Shown here: one piece after another, positions 43,809 to 55,911 of the stretch
How positions within the stretch are numbered: position 1 is the first letter of the stretch
Layout: each line of letters starts with the position of its first letter
DNA from: Verticillium longisporum
Taxonomy: Eukaryota > Ascomycota > Sordariomycetes > Glomerellales > Plectosphaerellaceae
Reading direction: 5' to 3'
DNA: 64,000 nt
NCBI GenBank assembly: GCA_019188255.1
Contig: JAETXT010000013.1
Location: 620,001-684,000, forward strand
Position numbers and translations under genes: made by a program
The notes under the pieces: model-generated
Seen by the model: only the letters and a program-made list of their open reading frames with translations
Told to the model about the DNA's origin: nothing
The model's database searches: none

Positions 43809-45461
43809 CTACTGATTCCGCAAGCCCTGGCTGAAAGACTGAACTGTCTTCAACATCCGCCTCAGCCCCTCCTCCAAATACTCCTTTTCATGTGCAAAGA
43901 CAATGCGGAAGCGCCCAGGCACATCACTGCCAAACGCTTTACCGCAAGCCAGAAAAACGCGGTTTCTCAGCAGCGTCTCCTGCAACTCGGCCTCCAAAGC
44001 CCACAGCTCTGCCTCCGACAATTTGATCTCGACGTTCTTCTTCAACCATGCGAACAGGTCGATCCACACGAAGAAGCCGGCATTGCCGCCCTTCTCGTAG
44101 GGAACATTATTTTCTCGGAGAAAGCGGGTGGTGACGGCATAGCTTGCCGCAAGACGTGCCTGGTTCGTCGCGACGTAGGAGTCGACAAACGCTGTATCGG
44201 CCAAGATTCTGGCCGTCGCTTGGTCCGTCAATGCTGATGCACAGGTCCAGTAAGCGTTCGCCTCGACTGCCTGCTGGAATGGCTCGTTTGTGCTGATGAT
44301 GCATCCTAATCTGATGCCATTGGAGCCGAAATCCTGCCATTTTGTCAGCTGGAAAATCGGACGCCATTTTACGAAAGTCTCTACCTTGCTCATTCCCCAG
44401 AGAACATGTACCAGGTCTGAATCGATGAGGTCTGTCGTGTCAATCGACAAGGCTGACGTGAAACCTGGAGCATCGGCCGCGTCGGGGTTGTCCCAAATCG
44501 AAAGCGCGTAGATCTCGTCGCTGAGCAGATGGAGGCTGTACTTCTGGCAAAGTCGCATGTAACCTTCGATAACGCTGCGAGGATAGCAGCGGCCTGAGCA
44601 AAGAGTCATCAGCCACACCGTTCTTCAATAGCCCGGTGTACCTTGTACGAGGCATGGCTCTCTGAGGCGTCACTCACCTAGTGGGTTATGGGGATTACAG
44701 AGGATCAGCGCTTTGGTGGTGATACCCCTTTCCTTTGCATCCAGCAGCGCCTGCTCATAAAAAGCGATGGCCTCTTGGCTGAGGGGATCAATCCCCCCGA
44801 ACGATACTGCAACTATTTGCGCTCTGAATTGCCATTAGCCTGCAACTCTCGTAATTTGACGCTCTGCGTCTCGTGATCGGGGAAGAGCAAAGATGAGAAC
44901 ATACCCGGCCCTCGCTCCCATATCACTAGGAAATGTTCCGTAGTACGGCCGCCCCAGTAGAATGCCATCTCCAGGGTCACAAAGCGAGAACGAGCTCAGC
45001 TCCAGGGCCGGGCCCACACCCGATGTGATGGAAACATGCTTCTTGAGCACCGGGTTGACTGGGCGGAAACGCTCATTGATAAACTTGGCGGCAACTTCGC
45101 GGAGGAGATGACTGCCGGTGAATCCATCTCCGTAGGTGAGGAAGTGGCTCTCAATGTTGAACTGAATGACAGCGTGAGAAATATGGTGGCTTGAGGCCAA
45201 GGAACCAAGAGGAGATGTCTTACCGTCTTCTTCATGTACTCGATCATCTCCTTGTGCATCAACGTCTGCAAGCGTTATGTGAGCATTGATCCCCCGTCAT
45301 GCAGTCTAAGTACTCACGTTCTCGGCGACTCCAAGACTCAGGTACCCTCCAGGGTTGGACTCGGGATGCCACAGATCACAGACCACATCCAACATCGGCG
45401 GCCGACTGGCCGGTTCGGCGTGGATGTCGCCTCGTATCGAAAGACGTCCTGGTCTCGCCAT
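43809..45461 (-). CDS. PLP-dependent class I/II aminotransferase, ACC-synthase-like
   Basis: Six exons: 45318-45461, 45224-45265, 44905-45161, 44678-44823, 44385-44593 and 43809-44333. All five introns (51-84 bp) have GT...AG ends and the phases add up to 440 aa. Motifs run in order: GGYLSLGVAENTLMHKEM, LTYGDGFTGSHLLREVAAKF, SITSGVGPALELSSFSLCD, GRPYYGTFPSD, LILCNPHNPLGRCYPR (binds substrate carboxylate and PLP), LHLLSDEIYALSIW, and the PLP lysine in WGMSKDFGSNGIRLG (about Lys266). The SKDFG form and LLGRPYYGTF are typical of fungal ACC-synthase-like aminotransferases, many of which belong to secondary metabolism. The actual substrate is unknown, so ethylene-precursor synthesis should not be assumed. 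An in-frame ATG or TTG further upstream is possible. Confidence 0.9.
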
Positions 45462-46906
45462 GATGAACAATTGATTCCGATTTCCGAAATTTATCCGTTC
45501 GATATGCAAAGAGGTAGGTAGATTGACCTACAAGATCATGCTCTGGATCAGGATGGCGGAGGAGAGGTACTTGTAGTCCTTTATATGTCCTCTTCAAAAC
45601 CCAAGGCTCTAATCTAGCCCCATGACTCGACAGGTGCCTCGTGGGGGAAAAAAGAGAGAGAGTTAGTCACCGCATGTAGACGCTTAGCGCCGCTCTACGC
45701 CCTGCGCCCTACGCGCTCTCGCTCTGCGTTGCCAGCCGATCTCGGTTAAGAGCTCCAACAGGGCAGCAATTTTACATATTCATGATGTTGAATGGAGGCG
45801 ACGTCTCAATTGACGTGCATGGAATCTAAGATTGCGGGGTAAATGTGTTGCAGATTGCGGGGTAGGAAATCAGAGTAAGAATCGGGAGTTAAGATTTGGC
45901 GACTCGAACTCTGCAATTTTGGCGCCTCGCAATAGGAGATGGCAACAGACATGTCCTTTAGTTGAAAGATCTTACGAACTCTGCGTCCCGTGCCATGGTT
46001 TGGTCTCATGAAGACCTCCAGCTCCCAGGATGCAGAAGTTGGATGTTGCCAAGATCTGCACATTGGCCAATGGATAGATTCTGTTGAAGCGGGATTGGCG
46101 TTGTGAGACATGTCAGGCACGGTGAGGCTAGGTCTGCCTCTGAGATGTAGGCTTTACTCCTTGAGGTAGTAGCGTTCTCCACGACTAAGATCTACAGATA
46201 CCGTACTGGGACAGTGCGGCCAGTAGACCACCAGATGCTTGCTATCCTCGCTACTGAATAAGACCCTTGCTGCAGGTTCTGGTCAGCAGCGGTGTAATAT
46301 CGTGCCGATTACGGATTGGTTGCCTTTGGGGAATCTCATGAACTGCAGCTCTTGACTTGCGGCCAATTTGACTCCTCTTGATGAGCTTGGGAAGTCAGGC
46401 GCGTCCATTACGATCCTAATCACCACGTGGAAGCTTTAGTATTCGGAATTCGCTTCTGAGACACCCCATACGATAGAAACAAGTCAGTAGTAGGTGTTCG
46501 CGGTGCAAGATTCGCACCCAAATTCGAAACCCCGCGATCCTCAATGAGGATATCCCGAGCATTGGTGCCTGACAGGGTCTCGCCTTTTCTCGACGGCCTC
46601 CCGTCTGCCCAGCACAGCCATTGGCCAAGGCTGATTGAAGACCAGTCCTGCAGACCCTGAGACCCCTGGCAGGGCGTCTTGTAGTCGGGTTTGAACGAAT
46701 GGGCTGCGAAGGGCTGACTGCACAGCATTGTGTCGTGGCTGCGAGCGATGGGACCCCGAAATGAGAGGTGTGGTCCTGAACTGTGGTGGTTAATTTAAGG
46801 GGACAGCCCAATTCAGTGCCGCTGGCCACGCCCTCCTACTTTCAGATCCATGTTCGTGCCATCAAACAGAGCAACACTTACTTCCATTTGAGTCCGCGTC
46901 CGCATC
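45462..46906. other. 1.4-kb intergenic region
   Basis: Promoters of the aminotransferase (left) and the small membrane protein (right). The minus frame 46416-46829 has no similarity and is regarded as chance. Nothing else seen. Confidence 0.55.
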
Positions 46907-47537
46907 ATGGAGCCAGATCCAATTCATCTGGGGCAGCACATTGTGCGCGCCATCAGCAGTGCTAATGGCCTGGCGAACATGTCCTTGTCCATCTACATCG
47001 ACGCCCTCTTCGATGTAGAGTTCAAGCTGACCATCAGCACGGTGCGTCACCACCATACAACAGACCGTTAGCAGTATCCAGCCTGAGTCAAAGCTCACTA
47101 ACTCTGCAGGCTATTCTCATCGTTTTGTGGAACTCCATCATCTTTTATGGCTACTGGGCGTACGGCCGAGGCCGCAAGGTCGCCCCCTCCATACTAGCCA
47201 CCATGACATTAGTTCGCCTGTTATTTGGTGACATCTTCATCCTCATCCTGAGCTCCATCTCCGCCGGACTCGTGGCCGCTGTGGACCTCAAGAACTTCCA
47301 TGCCGGAGCTGGAAAAAGCGATTTCGAGGCCGATCCGTGGAGGATGATCGTCTTTGGTCTACAAATTGGCAACGTGTATGTTTTCCACGCTCATCTACAT
47401 TGTCTTGACGGACCAGCATCGGACTGACAGCTCATAGTCTGCTGCTCGCGACCCTCGTGGGATGGAATATCGCCACGTGCGTGCAGCAGTGGAAGGCATA
47501 TAGAGCAGACAGGCTCACTTGGGGAGGGAATGCCTGA
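46907..47537 (+). CDS. Small predicted membrane protein of unknown function
   Basis: Three exons, 46907-47041, 47110-47375 and 47438-47537. The introns are 68 bp (GTGCGT donor) and 62 bp (GTATGT donor), the phases add up, and the product is 166 aa. Hydrophobic segments lie around residues 43-62 (LTISTAILIVLWNSIIFYGY), 75-105 (TMTLVRLLFGDIFILILSSI and following) and 130-152 (MIVFGLQIGNVLLLATLVGW). That makes three or four membrane spans with a basic loop YGRGRKVAPS after the first. No family recognised. It converges on the MFS gene and lies next to the aminotransferase, but a shared role is not shown. Confidence 0.7.
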
Positions 47538-48406
47538 GCAGTGACTACGCGGTGTGGTGGGATCATAGGCGTTGTTGCAGTTTATTTGCGTTTCCAACAT
47601 GACTCGCTTGGTGCTTTTGTCCTGACGATCATCACTACGTTAGGGTTTGAGTTCATCTCTTCCAATACATTGTTGTCTGATTGAAGGAACCTCGGTCAAG
47701 TTGACTGCATGCACTTCTTCATCTCGGCAACACGTATTCATACGCACCCTCATTTACTGATTAGGGCATTACGGAAAGTAACGTCACCAAGGAGAAGGCA
47801 GTACACGACGGCTCCTTTACCAGCATGGCGGATCTTCATTAGCGCCCCAGACGGACGACCCTGGCTACTCTGAGTGACACGGGGAAGGCTGTGTTCAAGT
47901 GTCCAGACAGGCCAACTGATTTCCTTGGATCAAGCAAACTGGAAGAGGAAGACTGCGTCGGACGCATTGCGTTGAGCGGCTGGTTCACTACATGGGCTGG
48001 GGTGAAGTGAGCTGGACCTTCAGGTCATGCGTACTAACTTTCTCCAGCCATGCATAGTCTTCTCGGAATCTTCAGCAGCTGCGAGGAAAAGCTTGGGCGC
48101 GTTCATTCTGATCATTCATGGCTTCCAAAAGTTATACAATGCCATTTTATTTGTACGGTTTACTATGTCCAATGATACATTAAGGGAATTAACGACTGGC
48201 GTGGTCTGATTGTATGACAGACTGCATGTGTCCTGTCTCGCAGGGAACGTTTGAAATAAGACGCGGTCGTGCCGTTGCCCCCTCCCCCAGTACTCCAGTC
48301 CTGTGTTCCATGAGTTGCGTCCCTCATTCTGTCTCGATATTCATATGCCTGCGGTGAACGTGCCACAGACAATCAAACATTGTATTCGTCTCTGCGAGGA
48401 GACCCC
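47538..48406. other. Convergent intergenic region
   Basis: 3' flanks of the small membrane protein and MFS genes. No coding sequence recognised. Confidence 0.6.
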
Positions 48407-50181
48407 TTACTGCGGGCGGATGGCGCCCTTCTCGTTCTGGCTCCACTTGCCGTGGATATACTGACGTACAGTTTTTCCCCAGAAGGCCAAAGGCACGGCG
48501 AGAACGCCCATGAGGACGAGAAGGGCAACGAGGACGGCGCAGGGGCCGAGGATGTTGCCGCTCTTTGCCCACTCGCCAAGGTTGAGAGCGAGGACGGAAG
48601 CCAGAACGGTGAGGGTTAAGAGCTCGGTAGAGAGAGAGGCAGAAGCCCAGGGAGGGAAAGCCTCGGTGATCCAGATAATGGTGGCGACGAAGCCGCAGAT
48701 GAAGCTGAAGTTGGCGAGGCCAAAGTTGATATAGTGCGCCACGGGGGGCCACTCGTTGGTGATGGCAGCCGCGTGGAGACCAATGCTCGTGGCGCCGGCG
48801 ACGACGGGAATCATGAAGCCGACGAGGTAGACTTCGGCCTGGCGCGTACCGCCCGAGCGAGCCGTGAAGAGGCGCGTGCAGCGGGCAATGAGGGGGCCGG
48901 AGGCAAAGTAAGCAAACACGGACGAGACGCCACCGCTGATGCCGAAGAAGGTGTTCATGAGTCGCAAATCATCGCCCTCGAGAGTCTTGGAAAGAAACAT
49001 AACCTGGGTGAGGTTGAGGAAGACCACATTGCAGAGAACAGCAGCGCCCCACAAGCTGACCCAGAGGACAAGTGGGTTGCAGACGCAAAGAAGCATTTGC
49101 ATGTAGATGGCGCCGGCTGCTTTCCACTCCGTGCCGATAGCTCTGGTAACCTTGAGACACTGTCGGCGGAGCGAAGACTTTGGTTCGTCGGCCAGCTCTC
49201 TGTGGGGGTCTCTGCCCTCTGCATCAAGATCCTCCCAGTTGTCGTAGATGCGGACGGTTTCCGAGGAGCTCTGCGTGAGGATGCGACCATCCATGGCAAC
49301 AGCGGGGCGAAGGAAAAAGCTTTCCGGGATGAAGAAGTAAATGACAAGCAAAGATATGACGCAGGGAATAATCCACACCCTGTAGACTGGCTTCCAGTTG
49401 ACGGCCGTGTCAGTGATGTACGGCAAGGGAATAAGAAGCATGCTGATCAAGCCGGTAGTGATTGACCAGTAGAGAGCCAGGGCATAGGGTCGTTCGTTGA
49501 CAAATGTAGCGTCCAGAATATACAATACGCCCTGCAAATATAGACAGTCAGCCATCTGAGCATACATGGGAGTGCTGTCAATGGCCATGACTTACAATAC
49601 CAAAGTTCTGTCCAACAGCAAGACCTTGGAAGAAGATCGAGATGGCCAGACCGATATAAGTTTCGGTAAGACCAGCAGATATGGTCGAGATACAAGTGAG
49701 GAGACAGGTAGCAAGAAGGATTGGGCGACGGCCGACGGCCGCAGAGAGAGGAATAGAAATGAGGTACCCAAGGCCGTTTGCGATGACCACGATTGTGTTG
49801 AGAGACTCAACGTTGCGGTGGCCGCCATCCTGCTTCTTGTTAGTCTGGCCGGCACCCGAAGCTGTGGAGATGAAAAACGCACCTCTGGATCAAACTCGTG
49901 ATGAAAGGCTCCCATGAGCGCTGCCGGCAGCTTATTCTCAAAGAAACACACAGCGGTATAGAACATCAGGGCGCTGAAGACGGCGACGCGTCGGGCCGGG
50001 GTCCAGTTGAGAGGATCACGGGTCGATTCGGAAGGGATGGGAAGCTTGAGGACTTTGCCAGCAGCAGAGATGAGGAATACTGTACCGGGCAGCTCCTCTG
50101 GCAGGGATGCAGCCGCCGGCTTCTCAAACGGCTCTGGGCTTGAGGGGACGAAGCCCGGATTTCGGGGTCAATGAAAGTCAT
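48407..50181 (-). CDS. MFS transporter (DHA1-like), one frameshift near the N-terminus
   Basis: Major facilitator pump, about 552 aa. Exons 49883-50181, 49596-49829 and 48407-49531; introns 53 and 64 bp. The N-terminal motif DPLNWTPARR precedes the first membrane span, as in many fungal MFS exporters. The loop motif in SAAVGRRPILLATCLL (the A-type GRR) and the central loop PESFFLRPAVAMDGRIL follow, and the second half has the usual six spans. The first exon is 299 nt, one short of the needed phase. The start MTFIDP and the later LPEELPGTVFLI are in different frames and join if the GGGG at 50164-50167 (CCCC on the coding strand) had five bases. Substrate unknown; export of a small molecule is likely from the family. 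Confidence 0.88.
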
Positions 50182-53100
50182 GGCGTGTTGAGTGAGCGTC
50201 AAGATTTCGCAATCGGTTGGTTCTTGTGTCGACAAGGCCTGGTGCCCAGCCAGGATCTTCGTGACCTGAAAGCCAACAGTGAAAGAAAAGAAGGTTGAGT
50301 TGAGAGAGAGTTGATATGTATCTGATTATCTACGTAGGTGGATACGCGGGTTCTTCGGACTAACGCCTTTTCATATATAACGGCAACATGCAAACGGGGT
50401 GGGTTAACCATCATCACCGATTGCAAGCCTAATCTTGGCCGGGGAACCCGTCTCACGATAAAATCTCATGTAGCAGCAGGGGCCCCCAACCTGGCGAAGG
50501 TTTGCCGGTCCCAGATGACGGGACGAGGAGCGGCAAGATGCGAGGCTCTGTGCTTGCCTCCCCGCAAGAATACCATGTAGTCCAGGGCGCCGTACCGCGC
50601 TGTCGGACAGGGGCTCGGGTTATGAGTGCCGAAATGAGTCAGGACTTCCTCCAGAAATGGTGATGGGGCAAACCTTATATCTGGGTTTGCAAGGGTTTCT
50701 GCGGGCGTAGTCTGCTTGGCTTGACCACACATTGCCTGATAACTTCTTTTGGGTAACCACCGAGGGAGTCGAGAGGGTGACGGGCGACGAGTCGCAAACA
50801 TCCGACGACAACTTGAAACAGCCGCGGGGTGTAAGAACTTAATGCTGGTACGACCCGATTGGCAGTCGGCACACAATGCTATTCACATGACATACTTCTC
50901 TCTACATTCTTAACTGAGGGCACTCCGAGTCGCATCTGAGTACTGCAATGTCGTCACAGGGCTCGATGGAGCTCAAGCTGTTCGTTTCGTTCTGTCCATG
51001 ACCGTGCCTGCATTCGAAAGCTTATCCACCCGTAAGGTCATGATCTACAATCCACGGTAGCATCCTGAACCCCCTTCGACCATGATGAACACGGGGCCCG
51101 AACGTCAGGCACCTTGCATGCGTCGCAAGAGGCCACGCCACGCGCAATCTGAGTGTCTTGGTAGTACCAGTCTCGGGCCAGTGGCTTCCTCTTTTGGTGG
51201 GTGCTGGAGGCTTTTGACAAATCCCGGTCGGTTCTTTGAACCGTTCCTATCACATACCTTAGCTCGCCTTCGGTCGGCTCCTCGCGAAAGCGAAGACCAG
51301 GTCCATGGTGCCCTTCCCTCGCTGCAGTGTGCTCCTACGGCCGTTCGGAGAATGTTTCCCCTTTGGAGTCAGGAAGCATTCGCCAGATTCACCGTCCCTG
51401 AAACTATCAATCACACCAGGACTAGTTTGTCACATCACGCGCGTGTGCCGAGAGATCAGGCGAACAGTTGCTTGGATTTCCTCAGCGACGTACATGTAGC
51501 TTGAAGGAATGACACACGCAGCCAGGCGCATACATGTATGAATGCTATACAACAAAACGCAGCTCGTTGTTCTGTACCAGACATCGGGAACGCGCGTTAA
51601 GCTTCGTAGTGGCCTCGAAACGAGATGAGGCGAGGCCGACTAAAATGATGCTGGGCAGAATTGAAAAAGAAAAAAAAAAGCCCGCGCCCTCTGTCAGGGG
51701 TTCAGCACTGCCGGCCCTCCACGGCGATGACAATCAGACAATTGGGCTGGCGCCACCAGACCTGTCATGGCGGGCCGCACTGCCACGAGCTTTTCCAAAT
51801 CGAAGGCCTGCCAAGCTCTCGAGCTGTCTTCCATGCCGGTAATCCGACCCCTTCTCGCTCTCCTGCACACTCGTGGATGGGACGATGGCGCTGGGGAGAA
51901 ACACCGTAGACGAGGTGCCTGGACCCTCGTGCATGGCGCTAAGTCATACCGACACGACCCCAGAGCGACATCGTCGGCTCTGGAGTGCGATCGTGGTGGT
52001 GCTCTGAAGGGGGCATGTGGTGCGTACATGAACGCTAAAAACACAGAGCGTAGGTTTCTCGGTTGCCGCTGTATCCATGTTTGTGATGGTTTCACCGCAT
52101 ACAACCCTCCGAAGATGTCAAGTTCGTCAAGTCAGCCGGCCGAGTTGGCGATGGTTCGCCAAGGGCTTTATCGTGACCAGGTAGAGGTGTGGGGGGAGCT
52201 CCCGCACAATGACGGACCTGACTCCTCAAATGTGAATGCAACACCGCCACTCAAATCCTTTGGCCCGTGACTTCCGAAACCGACGCAGGTACGAGATCGG
52301 TGCCTGAGAGTTCATGAGATCTACCAAAGGCTGGCCTCCTCCGTCGCCCAAGGCGTTCGTTGACTGACTCTTGACGATGAATCAGAGTCAGATTGATTGC
52401 GATATACCCTCCGTCGTCAGCAGCCACGGCCCTCTCGGAGGCCACACTGCTCCGGCGAGTTTTTAGATTCTCTTGTTTCTGGTTCCCTGAACTCCGAAGC
52501 ACGGAGGCGTTCGAGTCTCAATGTGGTGTGGCTGCGTGCCGGATTCCGATCACAAATCACACCCTTGCGCCTCCAAGCCTCAAGTGTGACTGGCCCTGAA
52601 CACTCTGTAGCGTGCTCAGACACGCCACAAGGGGAAAAAAGGTGCACATGGAATCCGACGATTGTAGTCATTCCGGAAAATGAGTTTTAAGTATGGTCCA
52701 GAGACCAGAATCCTTTTCCGTGACAAGATTCCGTGCTGCAACAACCGAAGCAGACAGTCGCCATCTTCAGACAAAGAAACAACTGTTAGGCCCCTCTTAA
52801 AGCATGGCGCAGCCGAGATATGAGCTTAACGCCAAGGCCATCTATCAAAGCTTGATATCTGGGGCACCCCGCTCTGTTTTTTTGGCTCAGGCCTTTCTGA
52901 CTTGGTCGCTGATGTCTGCCATAGTTTCGGCCCCGCCCGCGAGCGCGGGTGGTGAGAGTTTGACGCGAGTGCTCGAGGTGCCCTGACAGCAATCCTACAG
53001 CATCTGTCAGCTAGTGTCGTCATTGCAACCATGTGAGATGGAAGCGAATACAGTGGTACAAGGCCCACTGCGGATCGGAGACTGTAATTTGATTCAAAAA

Positions 53101-53629
53101 AGCCGTCGGGTGATAAATTATCCTCCTTTGCTTTGGTGGTATTCGGCAGGCCATTTGAGGGCAAAGGGACATATTATCCCTAGGAACAAGGGAGGCGAAT
53201 TAGCTGGACCTGGCGAAATCCACGCGTAAGCAAGCAGCCCACTCTCATTGTGTTTCATGAAGATCACTGTCGCATTGGCCGCAAGCCATGTCTTGGTGAG
53301 CCTCAAAAGAGACATGCTCAACTAGAGCTGCTGCTGGCGCTGCCCTGAAAATACTGATGGCCATGACTACAGCCTAACAGGCAGAGCCTCACGTGGGTAA
53401 AAATATACTGACAGAATACAGGCGACGCCTAGGCAACTCTTGTGGGCGGTGAAAAACCCCCCATGTGCGGATCGGAGACGGGTGCATAAACGAGCCCGAG
53501 TCAGTCCCATGTATCTGTGCGAGGCGAAACACCATTTAAAACCCATGATACATGCATCCGAAAGCTTCACGATGTCTTCACAGCCTGACCGAACGAGTAC
53601 AAACTATCAACTTGCACATCGTGCCTGGG
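50182..53629. other. 3.4-kb intergenic region
   Basis: Upstream of the MFS gene. Frames such as plus 51767-52270 and plus 52804-52986 have no similarity to known proteins and are not supported. No repeats of note. It may hold an unrecognised small gene. Confidence 0.5.
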
Positions 53630-54959
53630 TCATCTGGCATAAGCCACGGGCACGCCTCCCGCTCTCTCGTACGTCTGCATGCTCACGCCAATTTCGATTT
53701 CCTTCTCCGTCATGACCTTCGGGCTGCTGATCACCCAACCGTTCTTGACTGACGCGACGTCGATACTCTCCTCATCACGGATCATCTCCATGCTCTCGAG
53801 TTCCTTTCCCTTGAGGCGACCGCCCGTCAGCCGCTTCGGCAGGTAATAGCCTGGGTGATAGACGGCCATGATGGAGAGGACGAGGAGAGTCGGCAGAAAG
53901 TTGAAGACCCAGCTGGGCCACTCCTCCGTGGTGATGATGGAGCCCGGTCGGCGAGTTGACATGAGAGTTTCCAGGGCGTCTTTTTCGAGGACATTCATGA
54001 TACCAATGATCTGAGAACGGGATGTCAGACAGATCTAGAACAAGTGACAACGTCAGACCAAAAGAAATAACAAGTAAACTCACAGCCAGGAAGAACGACG
54101 ACGCGGTCAACGCGAGGCCGAGCTCCAGAGATCCCTTTCTGGTAGCTTCGTCCATACTCCAACGACGGCTTATAACGGTAAAGCGGGCCACGAGTCCGAA
54201 AAAGGCCGTCCACACCAACATCTTGAGCACAGAACCTGTGGCCTGAAGGTGCGCAGGAGGGGGCTTGATGATCTGGCCGTTGCCCAAGGTGGAAATGATG
54301 TCACCGATGCTTGCGAGCCCCACGAGAATCAAAGACGTCACTCGAGGAGGCAGCCAGAGCTTGGAGATGTTGCGGTGCTCATAAGGCGTGATCCACCAGA
54401 CCAGTCTCGTGTATGTAAAGGTCACTGCCGTCGAAGCAACGGCGGTTGTTATCCTGGTTTTGGGCGTGAGCGCCTGAACACTTGAGACAACCGTTGAGGC
54501 TGGCGACCCTCCGCATGGGTGGCGGCAACTTACATCAAGAGGAGCGAAGACGCGATGAATGGCTGATGCACATCAGGAGCCATCGCCATTATCAGCCTTA
54601 AGGTCATGCCAACCCCGAACACTTGCAGTAGACGTCATGTTAACAGCGTCTCTTTGATGCTCGAGGGTTTGATGCTCCTTACGCAGTGAGGCCATGGTCA
54701 TGACGGGGCCAAAGAACATGGTTCGTTTCCGCAGTGTCAGGCCGAGATGAATGACAACCAGTGCCATTGATATGACCGCTGCGGCGAGAGCGAGGTCGAA
54801 GGATGGCGTGAAGAAGGCGAATGCAGGTCCTGTCGCCTCGGTCTGCTGACCCGCACCCGTCGGGATAGCAGCACCCGCGTCGACTGATGGAGAGGCAACC
54901 GGACTAGGGAGGGCTGGCACCAAACCGCCGTTGGACTGGTTAGGATCGATGGTCGCCAT
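53630..54959 (-). CDS. RTA1-like seven-transmembrane protein
   Basis: Four exons: 54683-54959, 54534-54621, 54084-54453 and 53630-54010. The introns are 61-80 bp with good GT...AG ends and phases adding to 371 aa. The N-terminus is extracellular-like and Pro/Ala-rich. Seven hydrophobic segments follow, among them LALAAAVISMALVVIHLGLT, FIASSLLLMITTAVASTAVT, RVTSLILVGLASIGDIIST, LKMLVWTAFFGLVARFTVI, LGLALTASSFFLAIIGIM and SWVFNFLPTLLVLSIMAVYH ending in HPGYYLP, which is the usual close of the RTA1 domain. RTA1 proteins are linked to resistance to lipid-active toxicants and to long-chain-base movement in yeast. The ligand here is unknown. It reads in the same direction as MFS and GH43. Confidence 0.78.
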
Positions 54960-55911
54960 GGTTCGGATGCTGAAGCAACAGTGGCTTCAAGAGAAGACGA
55001 AAACGCTCAACGAAAACAATGCGAAAGGCAATAAAAAAGGAGAAAAGAGCATACAAAACCGCTGTAAAGAAAAATAAAAATAAAAACACCACACAGCACA
55101 CCAGGTATCACGGTGCCAGACAATCGAAGGGGCTCTTGAGAAGGTTAACAGCACAACTTATAGATTTGTGTGAGGGCCTTGGCTGAATTGCGTGATGATT
55201 GTAGAGCACCACCTTGGAAGGGCCCTCTCTTGAAAGGGGCTGCACGCGTCACATGAAACAACCGAATCCGAAGGGGAGCTGTGTACACCCAACCCGATGA
55301 ACAAGCAGAACAAGACTTACTGAGCTTCCGGTCGTGCTCATCTGGACCAGTCAGGTTTTCAGACGATGTTCTTCAAAAATGCGTAATACTTCAGACTTCA
55401 GACGACGCACTAAAAAATCGTTCGGTTACTGACAGTCGCATGACAATCCAAACACACTTGCTACCCAGGGATGAAACCCAACGCACATGCAATGTTCATT
55501 CGTCCATTGGGCCCCGGGTCATTGAGACGTTCGCCGCTTACTTAGCAAGCTGAACACGCCAAACTGCACAGAGCTACAGAGTGACGGCCCACGACCTTTC
55601 GTGTTTTGTCGATCAAAATATCCTTGCGTTGATATAGACGTCTGCCAGCCATTGGACGACACATGCAGATCTTGCTTCAAGTATGGGTTGCGCCAGATGC
55701 TATGAGTAACGCACCAACTTGCTGTCGTGACATCAGACCAAAGCTTCGTTTTGGCTCATAACAAAAGAAGGAAAAAGGCACTGGATGCGCGCTACTGCCA
55801 CTGCCACGACACAACGTCTCCAATGACAACAAGCTTCATATAGGCAATGGGACTGCCAAGATTCTCCATGCTTGATCTTCTGCTGTACTTGGACATACAG
55901 CCTCGAGCTCG
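54960..55911. other. Intergenic region between RTA1-like and GH43-like genes
   Basis: 5' region of the RTA1-like gene, with an A-rich stretch near 55030-55085, and 3' flank of the GH43-like gene. No coding sequence recognised. Confidence 0.55.

Noticed and set aside
45895..45945. Sequence resembling a tRNA B box (GAGTTCGAGTC on the minus strand)
   Set aside because: No acceptor, D or anticodon stems can be folded around it.
52804..52986. 60-codon plus frame with an ATG and a hydrophobic middle
   Set aside because: Single short frame without supporting features; frames of this size arise by chance.
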